From Aquatica leii (Eukaryota > Arthropoda > Insecta > Coleoptera > Lampyridae): a stretch of DNA of 64,000 nucleotides. Below are positions 23,816 through 35,783 of the stretch, one piece after another. The stretch is from contig CM069432.1 of the NCBI GenBank assembly GCA_035610365.1, forward strand, positions 172,916,035 through 172,980,034. The letters run 5' to 3'. A program made the position numbers and the translations under genes. The notes under the pieces are model-generated. The model saw only the letters and a program-made list of their open reading frames with translations, searched no databases and was not told where the DNA came from. Positions within the stretch are counted from its first letter, which is position 1; the number at the start of each line of letters is the position of its first letter.

Positions 23816-24239
23816 GCTCAAGAATTCCATTATTGGTTTGTTTATACATATTTTTTGAATTGGGATTTTCATTTAAATTTCTGATAAAAATATTCAAAAT
23901 TTTTATAAACATCGATTTCCAATTCTTACTGGGATAACATAATCCTTGCCTGAAATTAATATCGGCTCCTCTTTTCCTTATCAGAACATTAGAATTTGTA
24001 TCACGATTCCCAAACAATTTATTTTTGCAGTTACAATCAAGTCCCTTATTTTTTTTTTAAATAAATCTTTCAACATAACTGCTTTTTATATCACTTATGT
24101 CAATTTGTAATAATTGATTGCCTGATTGGGTAAGATGAGTTTGTTTTTGTCTACCAACGTCTATTCTATTCCTTGTTGAAGTTGAATTTATTTGTGCTTC
24201 CGGTAACTGTTCATTTCCATGTATTTCTGAATTAGTCAT

Positions 24240-24705
24240 TAAATTTTGTATGTTCTCAAACTTGCATCAGTAGAATTATCATCTTCGCAATTATATGACA
24301 TAATATGGTATTAAAAATAGATAGATAGAAGTTTTTTGCTGTCGGGTTTGTAGGCTGAATTCCGTGGCTACGTACTACTCTTCCAAATAAATTTTCAATG
24401 GGTCTTAGCTTAAACTCCTACCTAATAAATATTGAAAACCTTCTTTTTTTACAACATTCCAAATGTTCATAAAATTTTTAATTGTGTATATCCAGTTCTT
24501 TAAGCTAGGTAGCTTTGGATTATCCCTAGGGTTCTTAACTTTAAAGGCCATTGAAGATAAAATAAGCATTGTTAGTGTTACTGCTAACCTCTGGCTGAAT
24601 ATTTGTACGGCGTATTTTTTTTTAATTTGATCTTTGCAGACATGTTGATCTGTTAGGTGGTTTAATGCTCGGGGTCTGTCTATCACGATTGGTTGCGTTA
24701 TCAAT
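24240..24705 (-). pseudogene. P-element-like transposase remnant
   Basis: The minus-strand frame at 24405-24704 reads RPRALNHLTDQHVCKDQIKK, then KYAVQIFSQRLAVTLTML. This corresponds to the conserved L-x-x-x-H-x-x-x-x-x-F-x-K-M-x-V-x-x-A-x-Q-x-x-S segment of P/THAP9 transposases. After a frameshift it continues RPIENLFGRVVRSHGIQPTN followed by PTAKNF, the PIENFFG(x)IR...NPT signature of the same family. No N-terminal THAP domain is visible. It is degenerate, with several stops. Confidence 0.75.
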
Positions 24706-25256
24706 TTCTAACACAACAATTTACTCCAACCATTATCTAAGAAATAAACTCTTCAAATATTTTACTTTTGCACCAAAAAAATTTACTATCAGCTGCAAAT
24801 CTCGAACAACTTCAATTAGATTCAATTGCGTTTTCAATTTTTAAATTTTTTATCAGAAAATGTCTTAAATACACAGTAACACTAGTTTTAAGGTTGGTAT
24901 TTCGCCTATGTATTTTATATAGCACTCGCGCGTGCACGGGGCACGGGAAATCTCAAAAAATATTAGTTGTAAGAACACAAAAATGTGTTCTTATGAAAGA
25001 GGAATGTTGTCAGCATCATCTAAAGTATTTTAAAATCTTGAAAAAATTATTTATTTGCATAAAAAAAGGTCACAAAGTAAGCAATGTGTTTCAATGATAA
25101 TTTTCTACTTCTTTTGTAAACTATGCTTATACTATTGAAAAGAGGAAATTATAAAATAGCTTAGGGGAAGATGTAAATCTTTTACTTTTATTTGAGGGTT
25201 TACTTTTGTAGTTACGTTAGGTAATTTTGGAGTGGTCCTGTTTCCAGTGAAATATA
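24706..25256. other. Intron sequence, no supported gene
   Basis: A 109-codon plus-strand frame at 24768-25097 has no recognisable motif and lies in AT-rich sequence; I treat it as chance. The left flank of the palindromic TTAA element ends at 25256. Confidence 0.4.
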
Positions 25257-26673
25257 TTAAGAGGGGGCTCCACAGCACGAATTCCTCTAGATGGCGCCAC
25301 TGGTGAAATCAAATGTGATTTTAAATCATCTTTTTTAGCGTTATAACTCAAAATTTTCATAAAAACTAAAGCTTACTTTAAAGACTGTTCTCAGCTTTTG
25401 GGGCTAACACTGTTTTTATAGAAATAGTAGTTAAAATAAGACCACAATAAATTATTAAATATTGAAAATTTCGAATTTTTTTTTTACTTTACGTAATTCA
25501 AAATTGTACCATCCCCTGCCAAATTTAGCAGTTTGTAACATATTTCAAGCTGCAATTTAATTTTGCTTATTAACGCTACAAATCAAGATAAACTAGTTAA
25601 ATTCATTGCAGAGCGAACCTAGCGGTATATTTGTAGAAGTAAAGCTGTATAAAAGTTCAACTACTTCTCGAGGGAGCGCTGTAAATTGGATGTACGTATC
25701 TATATTTTATTTGATGATTTTTACTACATCAACTTCCGCTCTTTAGTGATAAACAATGTATTATTGAGATAGTATTACTATGTATACTGTTTCATTTGTT
25801 TGTAGAAGTGTAGATATATGAAAAATAATTCGAATTTAAATTTACGGCCTACAAACTAGTAATGACATCAAAATTAAACTTCAGTATTGCCAAAATGCTT
25901 TTAAAAAAATATAAACAAGTAAAACATTGCAGCGTCTTCAAAAAACCGATCGCAATCACAATCGTGGATCATAAAAAATTTTCAAAATCATCGATTGCCT
26001 ATAAAATAACTATTGTAAACATCGATCGCTTATAAAGTAACAATAGCGGTTGTGGAAAAAAAGCAATACTAATTGCTCTTAGTCATAAAAATTAAAACAA
26101 ACTAGAGCGAAATGACCTTAGGAGCGACACACAGATGTTTATTAGTAAGAATAGTAGAAAAGAAATCATATTTTCTGACTATTTTAAAAACTGATTACTT
26201 CTCTCATTTACAAAAAGTAATATGGTTTTACCTAAAATATTTACTTTTACTTTAATGAAATTCCTTTTTAGTACGTTTAGTACTGCCAATATCGTTGGAC
26301 TTCCTTTTTAAAAGCCAGTGAGCATTAAAAATTCTTGTGAGCGTGTATTGTATTCTTGCATAATTTATAATCAAAGTCATGTGTCATATCGTACTTTACT
26401 ACTATGCATAAGATAAACAGGTGGTAGTAGTAACATTCCGGTGTAATCAAAAACAATTTTTATTTGTTGTGTGGATGCATGGTGTGTGGTATAACCAAAG
26501 GCAACAATGATCATACATCATGTACAGTACACGCAGTTACGTTACTACTGTCATAGGAGTAACTAGTGCAACTCGCGGTTATATTCGTTCTACATTTAAT
26601 CATAAATGTATTGTACACTGTAGTTAATAATAAACTCATAAAAAATATAGTTTAATTAAATAAAACTACAACA

Positions 26674-26685
26674 TGGCGCAGTCGG
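26674..26685 (+). promoter_or_regulatory. Retrotransposon primer-binding site (tRNA-Ser type)
   Basis: TGGCGCAGTCGG directly follows the 5' LTR. Its complement matches the CCA-tailed acceptor stem expected for tRNA-Ser, whose 5' end begins GCAGTCG. Confidence 0.75.
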
Positions 26686-26736
26686 TAAAGTAAAAATTAT
26701 GAGTGCAAGTAAAAAAAAAGTCATTGACTAATTAAA

Positions 26737-27619
26737 ATGGGTGACAACCAAGGAATAACCCCGAAGAAAGCTGGAGGAAACCAGGCCGAGAACTGGAGGT
26801 TATGGAGGTCTCGTTTTGAAAATTATTTAACAGCTAGCGAGATTGTGAAAAAAGAAGAAGCGACCCAATGTGCACAATTACTTCACTACATAGGGGAAGA
26901 AGGGTTCAAGATTTATACAACTTTTAAAATGGAAGAAAGTGATAAAAATAAGTTACAACCACTTCTTGATAAATTCGAAGCGCACTTCTTATCGAAAGAA
27001 AATATATCGTACGAGCAGTACAATTTTTTTTCGTATCGTCAACAAGAAGCACAAACGTTCGAACAGTTTATAACCGAATTAAAGAGTCGAGCCATGAAAT
27101 GTAAATTAGGAAAACGAACTCATCAAGGTAATGATCATCTGTGGGGTGAACAGCGCTAATGCGACAACGATGGGAGAAGAATTACTGCAAGATGACACCT
27201 TAACATTAGAAAAGGCGATCGACCTATGTATAATAATTGAAACTTCGAAAGAACAAACGGGAGCCATAGAATCCAGCGGAATGAAGAAATTCGAAAACGT
27301 GGAAACTGTACAAAAATGCAACAGGGGCCGAGGACCAACAAAAGCCGACAACGGATTAATTCAGAAAACTAGGTCAGGTAAACCAAAACAAATAGTAAAC
27401 TGTAAAAAGTGTGGTAAGAATCACATAAAAAATAATTGCCCGGCATTTGGTAAAATATGTTCTTTTTGCAAAAAGAAAAATCATTTCCAAACGGTTTGTT
27501 ATAACAAAAGAAATAATCCGGAGAAAAATAATAGTGTGAGTGAAATCCGTGAGAAAAATAATTATATGTTCGTGGGCTCTGTAGAAGTAAACGAGATAAA
27601 GCATGGGTCACCAGTTTAG
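26737..27619 (+). pseudogene. Gypsy gag, frameshifted
   Basis: The capsid-like part runs from MGDNQGITPKKAGGNQAENW, with WRLWRSRFENYL, to about 27107, where a frameshift moves the reading to the frame at 27131-27619. That second part ends in two CCHC zinc knuckles (CKKCGKNHIKNNC and CSFCKKKNHFQTVC), which bind RNA in retrotransposon nucleocapsids. The capsid segment is similar in length to those of other insect Gypsy elements. Confidence 0.85.
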
Positions 27620-29173
27620 AAATAAATAACAAAATGATTCAAATGAAAATTGATACTGGTGCCATGGTTAATGTTCTTCCCATTAAGATAGCAAATTCTT
27701 TAGGAATTACGTCAACGGAAATTAAAAAGACAAACATTAAATTAAATTCGTATACCGGTGATAAGTTGAAAGTATTAGGGTACATGTAAATTAACTTGTT
27801 TTAAAAACACAGAAAAACATGATAGAGATCATTTCACGACTAAAGAACCGTGAGGTGCGCGTCGGATAAATACGGAATTTGACGATCATGCAAAATAAAT
27901 TCTAACTAAAAACATCATCTGTAAACATTACCTGTAATGGTTTACCTTTAATTGAACTAAAAAGTGAATTCATACAAGACGATGAATATAATATAAAAAA
28001 TATAAAACACAAAGATAAAAAAAAAATTGTGGAATAAATGTGGACACTTCAAACGCCGTATGAAAAGTGCAAACGTTTTTTGGTTAGCTAGTGTATTGAC
28101 ATTCGCAACAAAATTGGTTTCTGCGCAGCGGTTCTTTAGTCTTGAAATGAACTCTATAACTTTTTATGTTGTAAATTCAAACACAAATGCAATTTTGGGT
28201 TTAGAAACGTCATTAGAATTAAAATTAATTAAAAGAATAGAACAACAGGAAAAAAATTCAATTGAGGTTTCAGAAAATATTAATAAACTAATTCAAAAAT
28301 ATGGAGAAATATTTTCAGGAATTGGGTGTATAAAAGGAGTACCGCATCACATTAAAATTGATAAAAATGTAAAACCTGTGGTTCATCAAACGAGAAAAGT
28401 TCCCTTGCAACTTCAAAATAAATTAAAAGATACACTCGATCAATTAGTAAAATCGGAAATCTTAACCAAAATAAACGGTCCGTTAGAATGGGTAAACGCT
28501 TTGGTTATTGTTAGAAAACCGGACGAAAGTTTAAGAATATGTCTTGACCCCAAAGATTTAAACAATGTAATTAAACGCGAATATTGCGAAATTCCGACAA
28601 TCGAACAAATAAGGAGTAAAATGGCGGGCGCGCAGATTTTTAGTACTTTAGACGCAACAAACGGGTTTTATCAAATTGAATTAGATAAAGAAAGCGCGGA
28701 TTTATGCACGTTTGGCACTCCATTCGGAAGGTACAAATTTAATAGATTGCCGTACGGCATAAAATCAGCTCCAGAAGTATTCCAAGCTAAATTTAAAGAA
28801 TTATTTGCAGGTGACGGAGTAGATGTCTATATATATATGACATTGTTGTGTGGGGTAAAAACGTAAAAGAACACAACGAACGTCTAGAACGTGTTTTAAA
28901 AATCGCGAAAGAAAATAACGTCACATTCAATAAAAACAAATGTAAATTTGCGCAGGAAAAAATTCAATATATGGGTCACATTATTTCTAATCAGGGCATT
29001 GCAGTCGATAAAAGTAAAATAGAGGCAATAATAAAAATGCCTAGTCCAACGGATAAAGCTGGAGTACAACGCGTTTTAGGTATGTTAACTTACGTTGGTA
29101 AATTTATCCCTGGATTTTCGGCAACTACATCACCGTTGCGCGAGTTACTACGAAAAGATTTAGAATTTCAGTA
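27600..29173 (+). pseudogene. Gypsy protease and reverse transcriptase, broken
   Basis: Near 27600-27790 a frame reads MKIDTGAMVNVLP, the DTGA active site of the retropepsin, before a stop. Reverse transcriptase spans 28027-28866 (LRICLDPKDLNNVIKREY, FSTLDATNGFYQIEL, LPYGIKSAPEVFQAKF). At the catalytic Y-x-D-D box the sequence is a TATATATATA run: it frames as YIYD and then slips frame. The thumb continues at 28848-29174 (YMGHIISNQGIAVDKSK). The slip and the changed acid make it inactive. Confidence 0.87.
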
Positions 29174-29216
29174 GCACGCTGAACACGAATAAGCTCTGGC
29201 AGAATTAAAAGATATA

Positions 29217-29636
29217 TTGGTAAAAAGTCCCGTATTAAAATTTTTCGATATAAATAAAGATACGATCATATCGGTAGACGCGTCAAAAAGAGTGACGATC
29301 GAAACCGATCACCAACCACTAATTTCCATATTTAAAAAACCTTTAAACAAGTGCCCTGCTAGATTACAACGAATGATGTTGCAACTACAAAAGTATGATC
29401 TAGAAATAAGGTACAAACCCGGTAAGCAATTAATATTAGCAGACGCTCTGTCAAGAGCATATTTAACAGAATCAGAAGAAGACGCAGAAGATGAAGAAAT
29501 GCATGCTCATGTCTGTCTTATAACTCAACAGATACAAGAAACCCCCGAAAAAATTAAACAATTCAAAATCGAAAATGAAAAAGACGCGGAATTACAAAAA
29601 TTAAATAATATTAAACGGGTGGCCAAAAAACTCTAA
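29217..29636 (+). pseudogene. Gypsy RNase H, internally deleted
   Basis: The frame reads IISVDASK and then directly RVTIETDHQPLISIFKK. The roughly 75 residues that normally lie between the first catalytic Asp (VDAS) and the TDHQPL block are missing. The end, KPGKQLILADALSRAYL, is the conserved RNase H/connection boundary. The deletion removes other catalytic acids. Confidence 0.8.
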
Positions 29637-29739
29637 CAAATTAAAAGATACTGTAAGACCATACGCCCAATACAAAGCGGACTTAACAGTAATAAATGAT
29701 TTAATTTATAAGGGACAATGTTTAGTAACTCCAAAAAGC

Positions 29740-30750
29740 ATGAGAAACGAAATGGTAGAGAGGGTTCACTACAGTCATTTAGGCACAACGAAAAGCCTTA
29801 AATTGGCAAAAGCATCTCTTTTTTGGCCAGGTATGTCAAACCAAATTAAGCAAAAAATAGAGCAGTGTCATTTATGCTTAAAATATTCAAATTCGTTGAA
29901 TAGGGAAACTCTTAAATGTCATGATATTCCAAATTTGCCGTGGAATAAAGTAGGGTGTGATTTATTCATAGTAAACGGAATAAATTATTTATTGTTAATC
30001 GATTATTATTCTAAATATACGGAAATAATTACACTTTATACAAATACAACAAGTAAAAATGTTATAAATAAAATGAAAGAAATATTCGCGAGACATGGCA
30101 TACCAGTAACCATCGTATCGGATGGCGGACCACAGTTTAAGTCAGGTGAATTCCAACAATTTGTGCGTGAGTGGGAATTCGAACACATAATGTCGAGTCC
30201 TACAAATGCACAGTCAAATGGTATGGCGGAAAGACACATTCAGACGGTAAAGAAAATGTTTGTAAAGGTAATAGAAGACAAAAAAGACTTAAATTTTGCT
30301 CTTTTAAACTACCGAAATACACCAACTCTTGAAAATGCGTCTCCCGCAGAAATTCTAATGTCTAGAAAGCTTAGAACATTTATACCATGTACATCAAAAA
30401 TGCTGAAACCTAAAATTGTAAAAAATTACGGGAAACAGATAGAAAATAGTCAATTCAAGCAGAAACATTATTACAATTTAGGAAAAAGAAATTTGAGAAA
30501 TATAGATTTAAAAACCAATGTATACATACAACTAAATCCAAAAGGCGTTTGGGTACCTGGTATAGTTATAGATAAATTTAGAGATAGGTCTTATAAAGTG
30601 AGAACAAATAACGGATCAATTTTTATTAGGAATAGAAAATTCATTAAACCGGTAAAACAAATGAAAGTTATTTGTTGTCACCAAATTTGCAGAAGGAAAA
30701 AGAAAACTGTAATAGGGATGATCAACAGATTTAACATTTTATTGAAATAG
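29740..30750 (+). pseudogene. Gypsy integrase, nearly intact frame
   Basis: A 336-codon open frame. The His-Cys zinc finger is visible (HYSHLG... CHLCLKY), followed by the catalytic core with D in GCDLFIVNG, D in IVSDGGPQFKSGEF and E in NGMAERHIQTVKKM, then a GPY/F-like tail (GVWVPGIVIDKFRDRSYKV). It is the best preserved part of this Gypsy copy. Upstream pol is frameshifted, so the enzyme could not be made as part of a normal polyprotein. Confidence 0.88.
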
Positions 30751-31000
30751 AACAAAATGAAACTACAAAATTTAAAGAAAATGACAATTCAGTATCGGAG
30801 GCTGAATCAAATCAAAATAACAAAGTTTCTTCTGATTGTCGAAAAATTAAACAGCCTCGGAGATTCAATTTGTGAATAAAATAAATGAAATAAAACAATG
30901 TAAACTTTTATAGTTATACTCTTAAGAAAAGGGGATGTGCGGATGCATGGTGTGTGGTATAACCAAAGGCAACAATGATCATACATCATGTACAGTACAC

Positions 31001-31608
31001 CATAAACTAAGTATTTGTAGACGAGTAACTTCTATTGAGAGAAAAGGAATGACGTTTTAACTTTTCCCCACAACCGTTAGAGGCCACTATGTAATAATTA
31101 TCGGTAAAAAATACAAATGCAGCAAATTTTATTTCCCTCTTTTTCGTACCTTGAAGGCTAAAAACGCTGAATTGCATTTCTCGAATAAAATCGACTAAAT
31201 AATGCAAGTTATTTTTACACGTGTTTGATTCTAACGTTTATTACTATTTAAAAACTGAAGGTTTTCATATTCGTTTTAAAGAAAAGTTGTTACAATATTC
31301 ACACGGTGTTGATTCGAATGAAACTGGAAGTTATTTATATAGTATTTGTGCAAATAAAAAATGTTTTATAAAATAAGTCGCTTTTTTTAATGCATAATTA
31401 TAAAAAAGTGACAATTTTCATAACTATTCTTTCAAAAACAAGAAAACATTCAAAATAAATAATTTTAATAACAATGGGTGCTATCCACACCCACACATTA
31501 AGTTTAAAATTCGCGCTATTTGTTTTCCCCACAACCGTTGTAGGGCGCCATAAACTGTGTTCCAAGTTTATATACAGGAGATTCCCCTCTAAGTATATCT
31601 TCTCTCTG
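31001..31608. mobile_element. hAT-like MITE in the Gypsy 3' LTR, 608 bp
   Basis: Inserted in the 3' LTR with a perfect 8-bp duplication CAGTACAC (30993-31000 and 31609-31616). The ends are CATAAACTAAGTAT and, read inward from the right, CAGAGAGAAGATAT: an imperfect CA...TG inverted pair. An inverted copy of equal length lies at 49378-49985. It has no coding sequence. The 8-bp duplication suggests a hAT, but the termini are weak. Confidence 0.8.
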
Positions 31609-32154
31609 CAGTACACGCAGTTACGTTGCTACTGTCATAGGAGTAGCTAGTGCAACTCGCGGTTATATTCGTTCTACATTTAATCATAAATGTATTGTAC
31701 ACTGTAGTTAATAATAAACTCATAAATAATATAGTTTAATTAAATAAAACTACAACATGTAAGTTGATCCTCAAAACATTTGTGAGCGTGTACTGTATTC
31801 TTGCATAATTTATAAACGATTTGCTAATGATAGAAGTAAGATTTAGGCAATAGAAACAAATTTTGATTTGTTGTGTTTTTAAACGTAGTGCGGTAATTAT
31901 GTAATGAAAGTTTATGAAACCAATAGCATGTATAGGCGTCATACATTTCCAAATTTAAACATTTTGGCAGGGTGGCAAAATTCTTGAAAAAATTAGATAC
32001 AAAGAAATTTTGTAGAACATTTTACAAGAAAATTTAAAATTTGTAAGACTCAACGGCAAATTATGGTGTCGAGCGATCAAAATAAAATAAATTTGCAAAT
32101 TAACGTAGTTTTTATTTATTTTTTAATTTTAATCTATTAGTATAGGTAAATATA

Positions 32155-32596
32155 ACGGTCGTTGCCGATGGAGCGTGATCGAAACGTTCCTATAAGACAA
32201 AATATGATGCTTCTTCTGGTGTGGCATGTATTGTTGGTGCCAACACTGGTAAATTATTATTTGTCGCCGTTAGGAACAAATATTGCCCTGTGTGGGAAAG
32301 GGCAAAACCAAGAAATACATATTACAGTGGGCGAACACAGATGTTACAAAAACTGATCAAGAACATCTAGGGCAATGGAATCTGACATTATATTAGAGGG
32401 TTTTAAGTGTAGTGTGGAAATGCACGACTTAAAGTACACTCAACGTGTTGAAGACGGGGATAGTAGTGTCTACAAAAACTTGTGTGCGGATAAACCATGC
32501 GGGAATAACATTTTAACTAAAAAAGTTGAATGCAAGAATTATCTTTCCAATTCTACAATTGTAAAAACGATTTCTGCTCCGGGCACACAGCCTTAA
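32155..32596 (+). pseudogene. Kolobok/Mutator-like transposase fragment, left arm
   Basis: The plus strand reads VVADGA*SKRSYKTKYDAS followed by SGVACIVGANTGKLLFVAV and RNKYCPV. After a frameshift, AMESDIILEGFKCSVEMHDL is followed by GDSSVYKNL. These blocks match the transposase domain common in arthropods (VDGAWSKRSY, MEADxIxEGFxxS, GDGDSSVY; here EDGDSSVY). The codon expected to be Trp in GAWSKRSY is TGA, so the protein is dead. Upstream and downstream parts are missing. Confidence 0.75.
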
Positions 32597-33277
32597 GAAT
32601 GTTTGCTGTGATAAAAATTCCTTGATAAGAAGCATTTAGCTTACTAACTGATAAAACTATCGCAAAAATGATAGTCGTGCGATAACGAACATTCTCAAGA
32701 GAATATTGGCAATTATTCCCACCACTAAACTTTTATAATTTTTGCGCCACCTGACTTTCAATAGTGTAACTTATTTATTTCTAAAAAATTGCAGCTTTTA
32801 CACATTTTATAATACTTTTTGTTGCGCTACCTGGCTCACAGTAGTATAACTTTTTTATTTTAATAACTGCACCGTTAAAGCAGCACCTACTCGAGATTAC
32901 ACTCTAAGTGTAAATATGGCCGACGAGACCCCGCTCTTAAAGATTATACTCCAATGTCATTAAGAGCGGGGTCTCGTCGGCCATATTTACACTTAGAGTG
33001 TAATCTCTAGTAGGTGCTGCTTTAACGGTGAAGTTATTAAAATTAAAAAGTTATACTACTGTGAGCCAGGTAGCGCAACAAAAAGTATTATAAAATGTGT
33101 AAAAGCTGCAATTTTTTACAAATAAGAAAGTTACACTATTGAAAGCCAGGTGGCGCAAAAATTATAAAAGTTTATTGGTGGGAATAATTGCGATTATTCT
33201 CTTGAGAATATTCGTTATCGCACGACTATCATATTTGCGATAGTTTTATCAAGGGATTTTTATTACAGCAAACATTC

Positions 33278-33699
33278 TTAAGACTGGGTGCCAAGAGCAG
33301 AAATCGTTTTTGCAATTGTTGAATTGGAAAGATGATTCTTGCATTCAACTTTTTTAATTAAAATGTCATTCCCGTATAGTTTATGCGCACACAAGTTTTT
33401 GTAGACACTACTATCCCCGTCTTCAACAGGAATTCCACACTACGCTTAAAACCCTCTAATATAATGTCAGATTCCATTGCCCTAGATGTTCTTGATCAGT
33501 TTTTGTAATATTTGTGTTCGTTCATTGTAATATGTATTTCTTAGTTTTGCCCTTTCACACACCGGGCAATATTTGTTCCTAACGGTGACAAATAATAATT
33601 TACCAGTGTTAGCACCACCAATACATGCCACACCAGAAGTATCATACTTTGTCTTATAGGACTGTTTCGATCACGCTCCATCGGCAACGACCGTTATAT
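33278..33699 (-). pseudogene. Kolobok/Mutator-like transposase fragment, right arm
   Basis: Mirror image of 32155-32596 on the minus strand, with the same GATGGAGCGTGATCG word including the in-frame TGA and the same boundaries. It differs by a small deletion in the DASSG region and several substitutions. Because both arms share the inactivating TGA, the palindrome was probably built from an already dead copy, or the arms have been homogenised. Confidence 0.75.
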
Positions 33700-35258
33700 T
33701 TACCTATACTAAGAGATTACAAATAAAAATAAATAAAAACTACGTTAATTTGCAAATTATTTTGATTTGATCGCTTGACACCATAATTGGCCGTCGAGTC
33801 TTACAAATTTTAAATTTTCTTGTAAAATGTTCTACAAAATTTTTTTGATTTAATTTTTTCAAGAATTTTGCCAGCCTGCCAAAATGTTTAAATTTGGAAA
33901 TGTATAACGCCTATACATACTATTGGTATCATAAACTTTGATTACATAATTACCGCACTACGTTTAAAAACAACAAATAAAAAATTTGTTTCTATTGCTT
34001 AAATCTTACTTCTATCGTTAGCACATCAACTTACATAACAAATAAAAATTTTTGATTACACCGGAATGTTACTACTACCACCTGTTTATCTTATGCATAG
34101 TAGTAAAATACGATATGACACATGACTTTGATTATAAATTATGCAAGAATACGGTACACGCTCACAAGAATTTTTAATGCTTACTGGCTTTAAAAAGAAA
34201 GTTCTACGATATTGGCAGTACTAAACGTACTGAAAAGGAATTACCTTATTATACATTTCATTAAAGTAAAAGTAAATATTTTAGGTAAAACCATATTACT
34301 TTTTGGAAATGAGAGAAGTAATCCGTTTTTAAAATAGTCAGAAAATATGATTTCTTTTCTACTATTCTTACTAATGAACATCTGTGTGTCGCTCATTTCG
34401 CGCTAGTTTGTTTTAATTCTTATGACTAAGAGCAATGAGCATTGCTTTTTTTCCACAACCGCTATTGTTACTTTATAAGCGATCGATGTTCACGATAGTT
34501 ATTTTATAGGCAATCGATGATTTTGACAATTTTTTATGATCCACGATTGTGATTGCGATCGGTTTTTTGAAGAGGCTGCAATGTTTTACAAAACTTGTTT
34601 ATATTTTCTTAAAAGCATTTTGGCAATACTGAACTTGAATTTTAATGTCATTACTAGTTTGTAGGCCGTAAATTTAAATTCGTATTATTTCTCATATATC
34701 TACACTTCTACAAACAAATGAAACATAATACATAGTAATACTATCTCAATAATACATTGTTTATCACTAAAGAGCGGAAGTTGATGCAGTAAAAATCATG
34801 AAATAAAATATAGATACGTACATCTAATTTATAGCGCTCCCTTCGAGAAGTAGTTGAACTTTTATACAGCTTTATTTCTACAAATATACCGCTAGGTTCG
34901 CTCTGCAATGAATTTAACTAGTTTATTTTGATTTTAAGCGTTAATAAGCAAAATTAGTATTGTAGCTTGAAATATGTTACAAACCGCTAAATTTGGCAGG
35001 GGATGGTACAATTTTAAATTACGTAAAGTAAAAAAAAAATTCAAAATTTTTAATATTTAATAATTTATTGTGGTCTTATTCTAACTACTATTTCTATAAA
35101 AACAGTGTTAGCCCCAAAAGCTAAAAACAGTCTTTAAAGTAACCTTTAGTTTTTATGAAAATTTTGCGTTATAAGGCTAAAAAAGATGATTTAAAATCAC
35201 ATTTGATTTCACCAGTGGCGCCATCTCGAGGAATTCGTGCTGTGGAGCCCCCTCTTAA

Positions 35259-35783
35259 GGTCGAAAAGTGAACATATAAAACGCCAATTTCAGTTAAAAA
35301 GTAGCTACCGACACACAAAATTTTAATTTAGTAGCAATAACGTTGACTGAAGAAATGTATAAAGACTTGCAAGGCTCATGTTAAAAATCGTACCGTATTA
35401 CTATCTCACTTTTGTGGCTCTCTGCACCCCGCTGCCTACAAACTTCACTCTTGGATAGTCGCGACACTGTTGTTTTCAACGCAAACTAAAAAGATAACAC
35501 TGGAATGCTTGGAAAGTAATATGATAACTCTTCAAAATAATCGTTTGTTGTATTTACTAGATACCGTTGACGGATATAAAATGTTTTGAGTAAACTGTAT
35601 GTAATTTGACAAGTTGAATTTTTTTCTTCAATCTATACGTTTGCCAGAGTTTGGTTTTGTTTTTTCTCTGCTGTTTTAATTTATTTTACAATATTTTATA
35701 CTTTTTTTTCAAAAAAGCTTTGGTAGGAGATTCCATTTATAAAATTCGATAACTTAGTTCTATATTATAAATAGTAGTGGGCG
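35259..35783. other. Intron sequence right of the palindrome
   Basis: No coding frame or repeat structure that I can support. Confidence 0.4.

Larger units (their letters stand above)
26468..31757 (+). mobile_element. Gypsy LTR retrotransposon inside the palindrome arm
   Basis: 5' LTR 26468-26673 (206 bp, TGTGTGG...ACAACA). The primer site TGGCGCAGTCGG at 26674-26685 fits the 3' end of tRNA-Ser. Then come gag, protease, reverse transcriptase, RNase H and integrase, with a polypurine tract AAGAAAAGGGGA at 30924-30935. The 3' LTR (30936-31757) is also 206 bp once a 608-bp insertion and its 8-bp duplication are removed. I count about four differences between the LTRs by eye, so insertion is fairly recent, yet all coding parts carry lesions. 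No env frame is present. A clean target duplication is not visible. Confidence 0.93.
25261..35254. mobile_element. Giant palindromic TTAA element (Kolobok-like), with nested Gypsy
   Basis: TTAA flanks both ends (25257-25260 and 35255-35258). The outer ends GAGGGGGCTCCACAGCACGA and its complement are perfect inverses. The whole left half (25261-26467 plus 31758-32940) is repeated inverted as 32960-35254, giving arms of about 2.3 kb around a 19-base centre (32941-32959). Removing the 5290-bp Gypsy insertion leaves 4704 bp. Each arm carries a fragment of a Mutator-like/Kolobok-type transposase. TTAA duplication is known for piggyBac and Kolobok; the protein fragment favours Kolobok. The arms differ by small indels and substitutions, and the left arm has an extra repeat of about 35 bp after the Gypsy. 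Confidence 0.85.

Noticed and set aside
24768-25097. 109-codon plus-strand open frame
   Set aside because: It lies opposite the upstream side of the P-element relic, with a hydrophobic and Lys-rich composition typical of AT-rich random sequence; no family resemblance.
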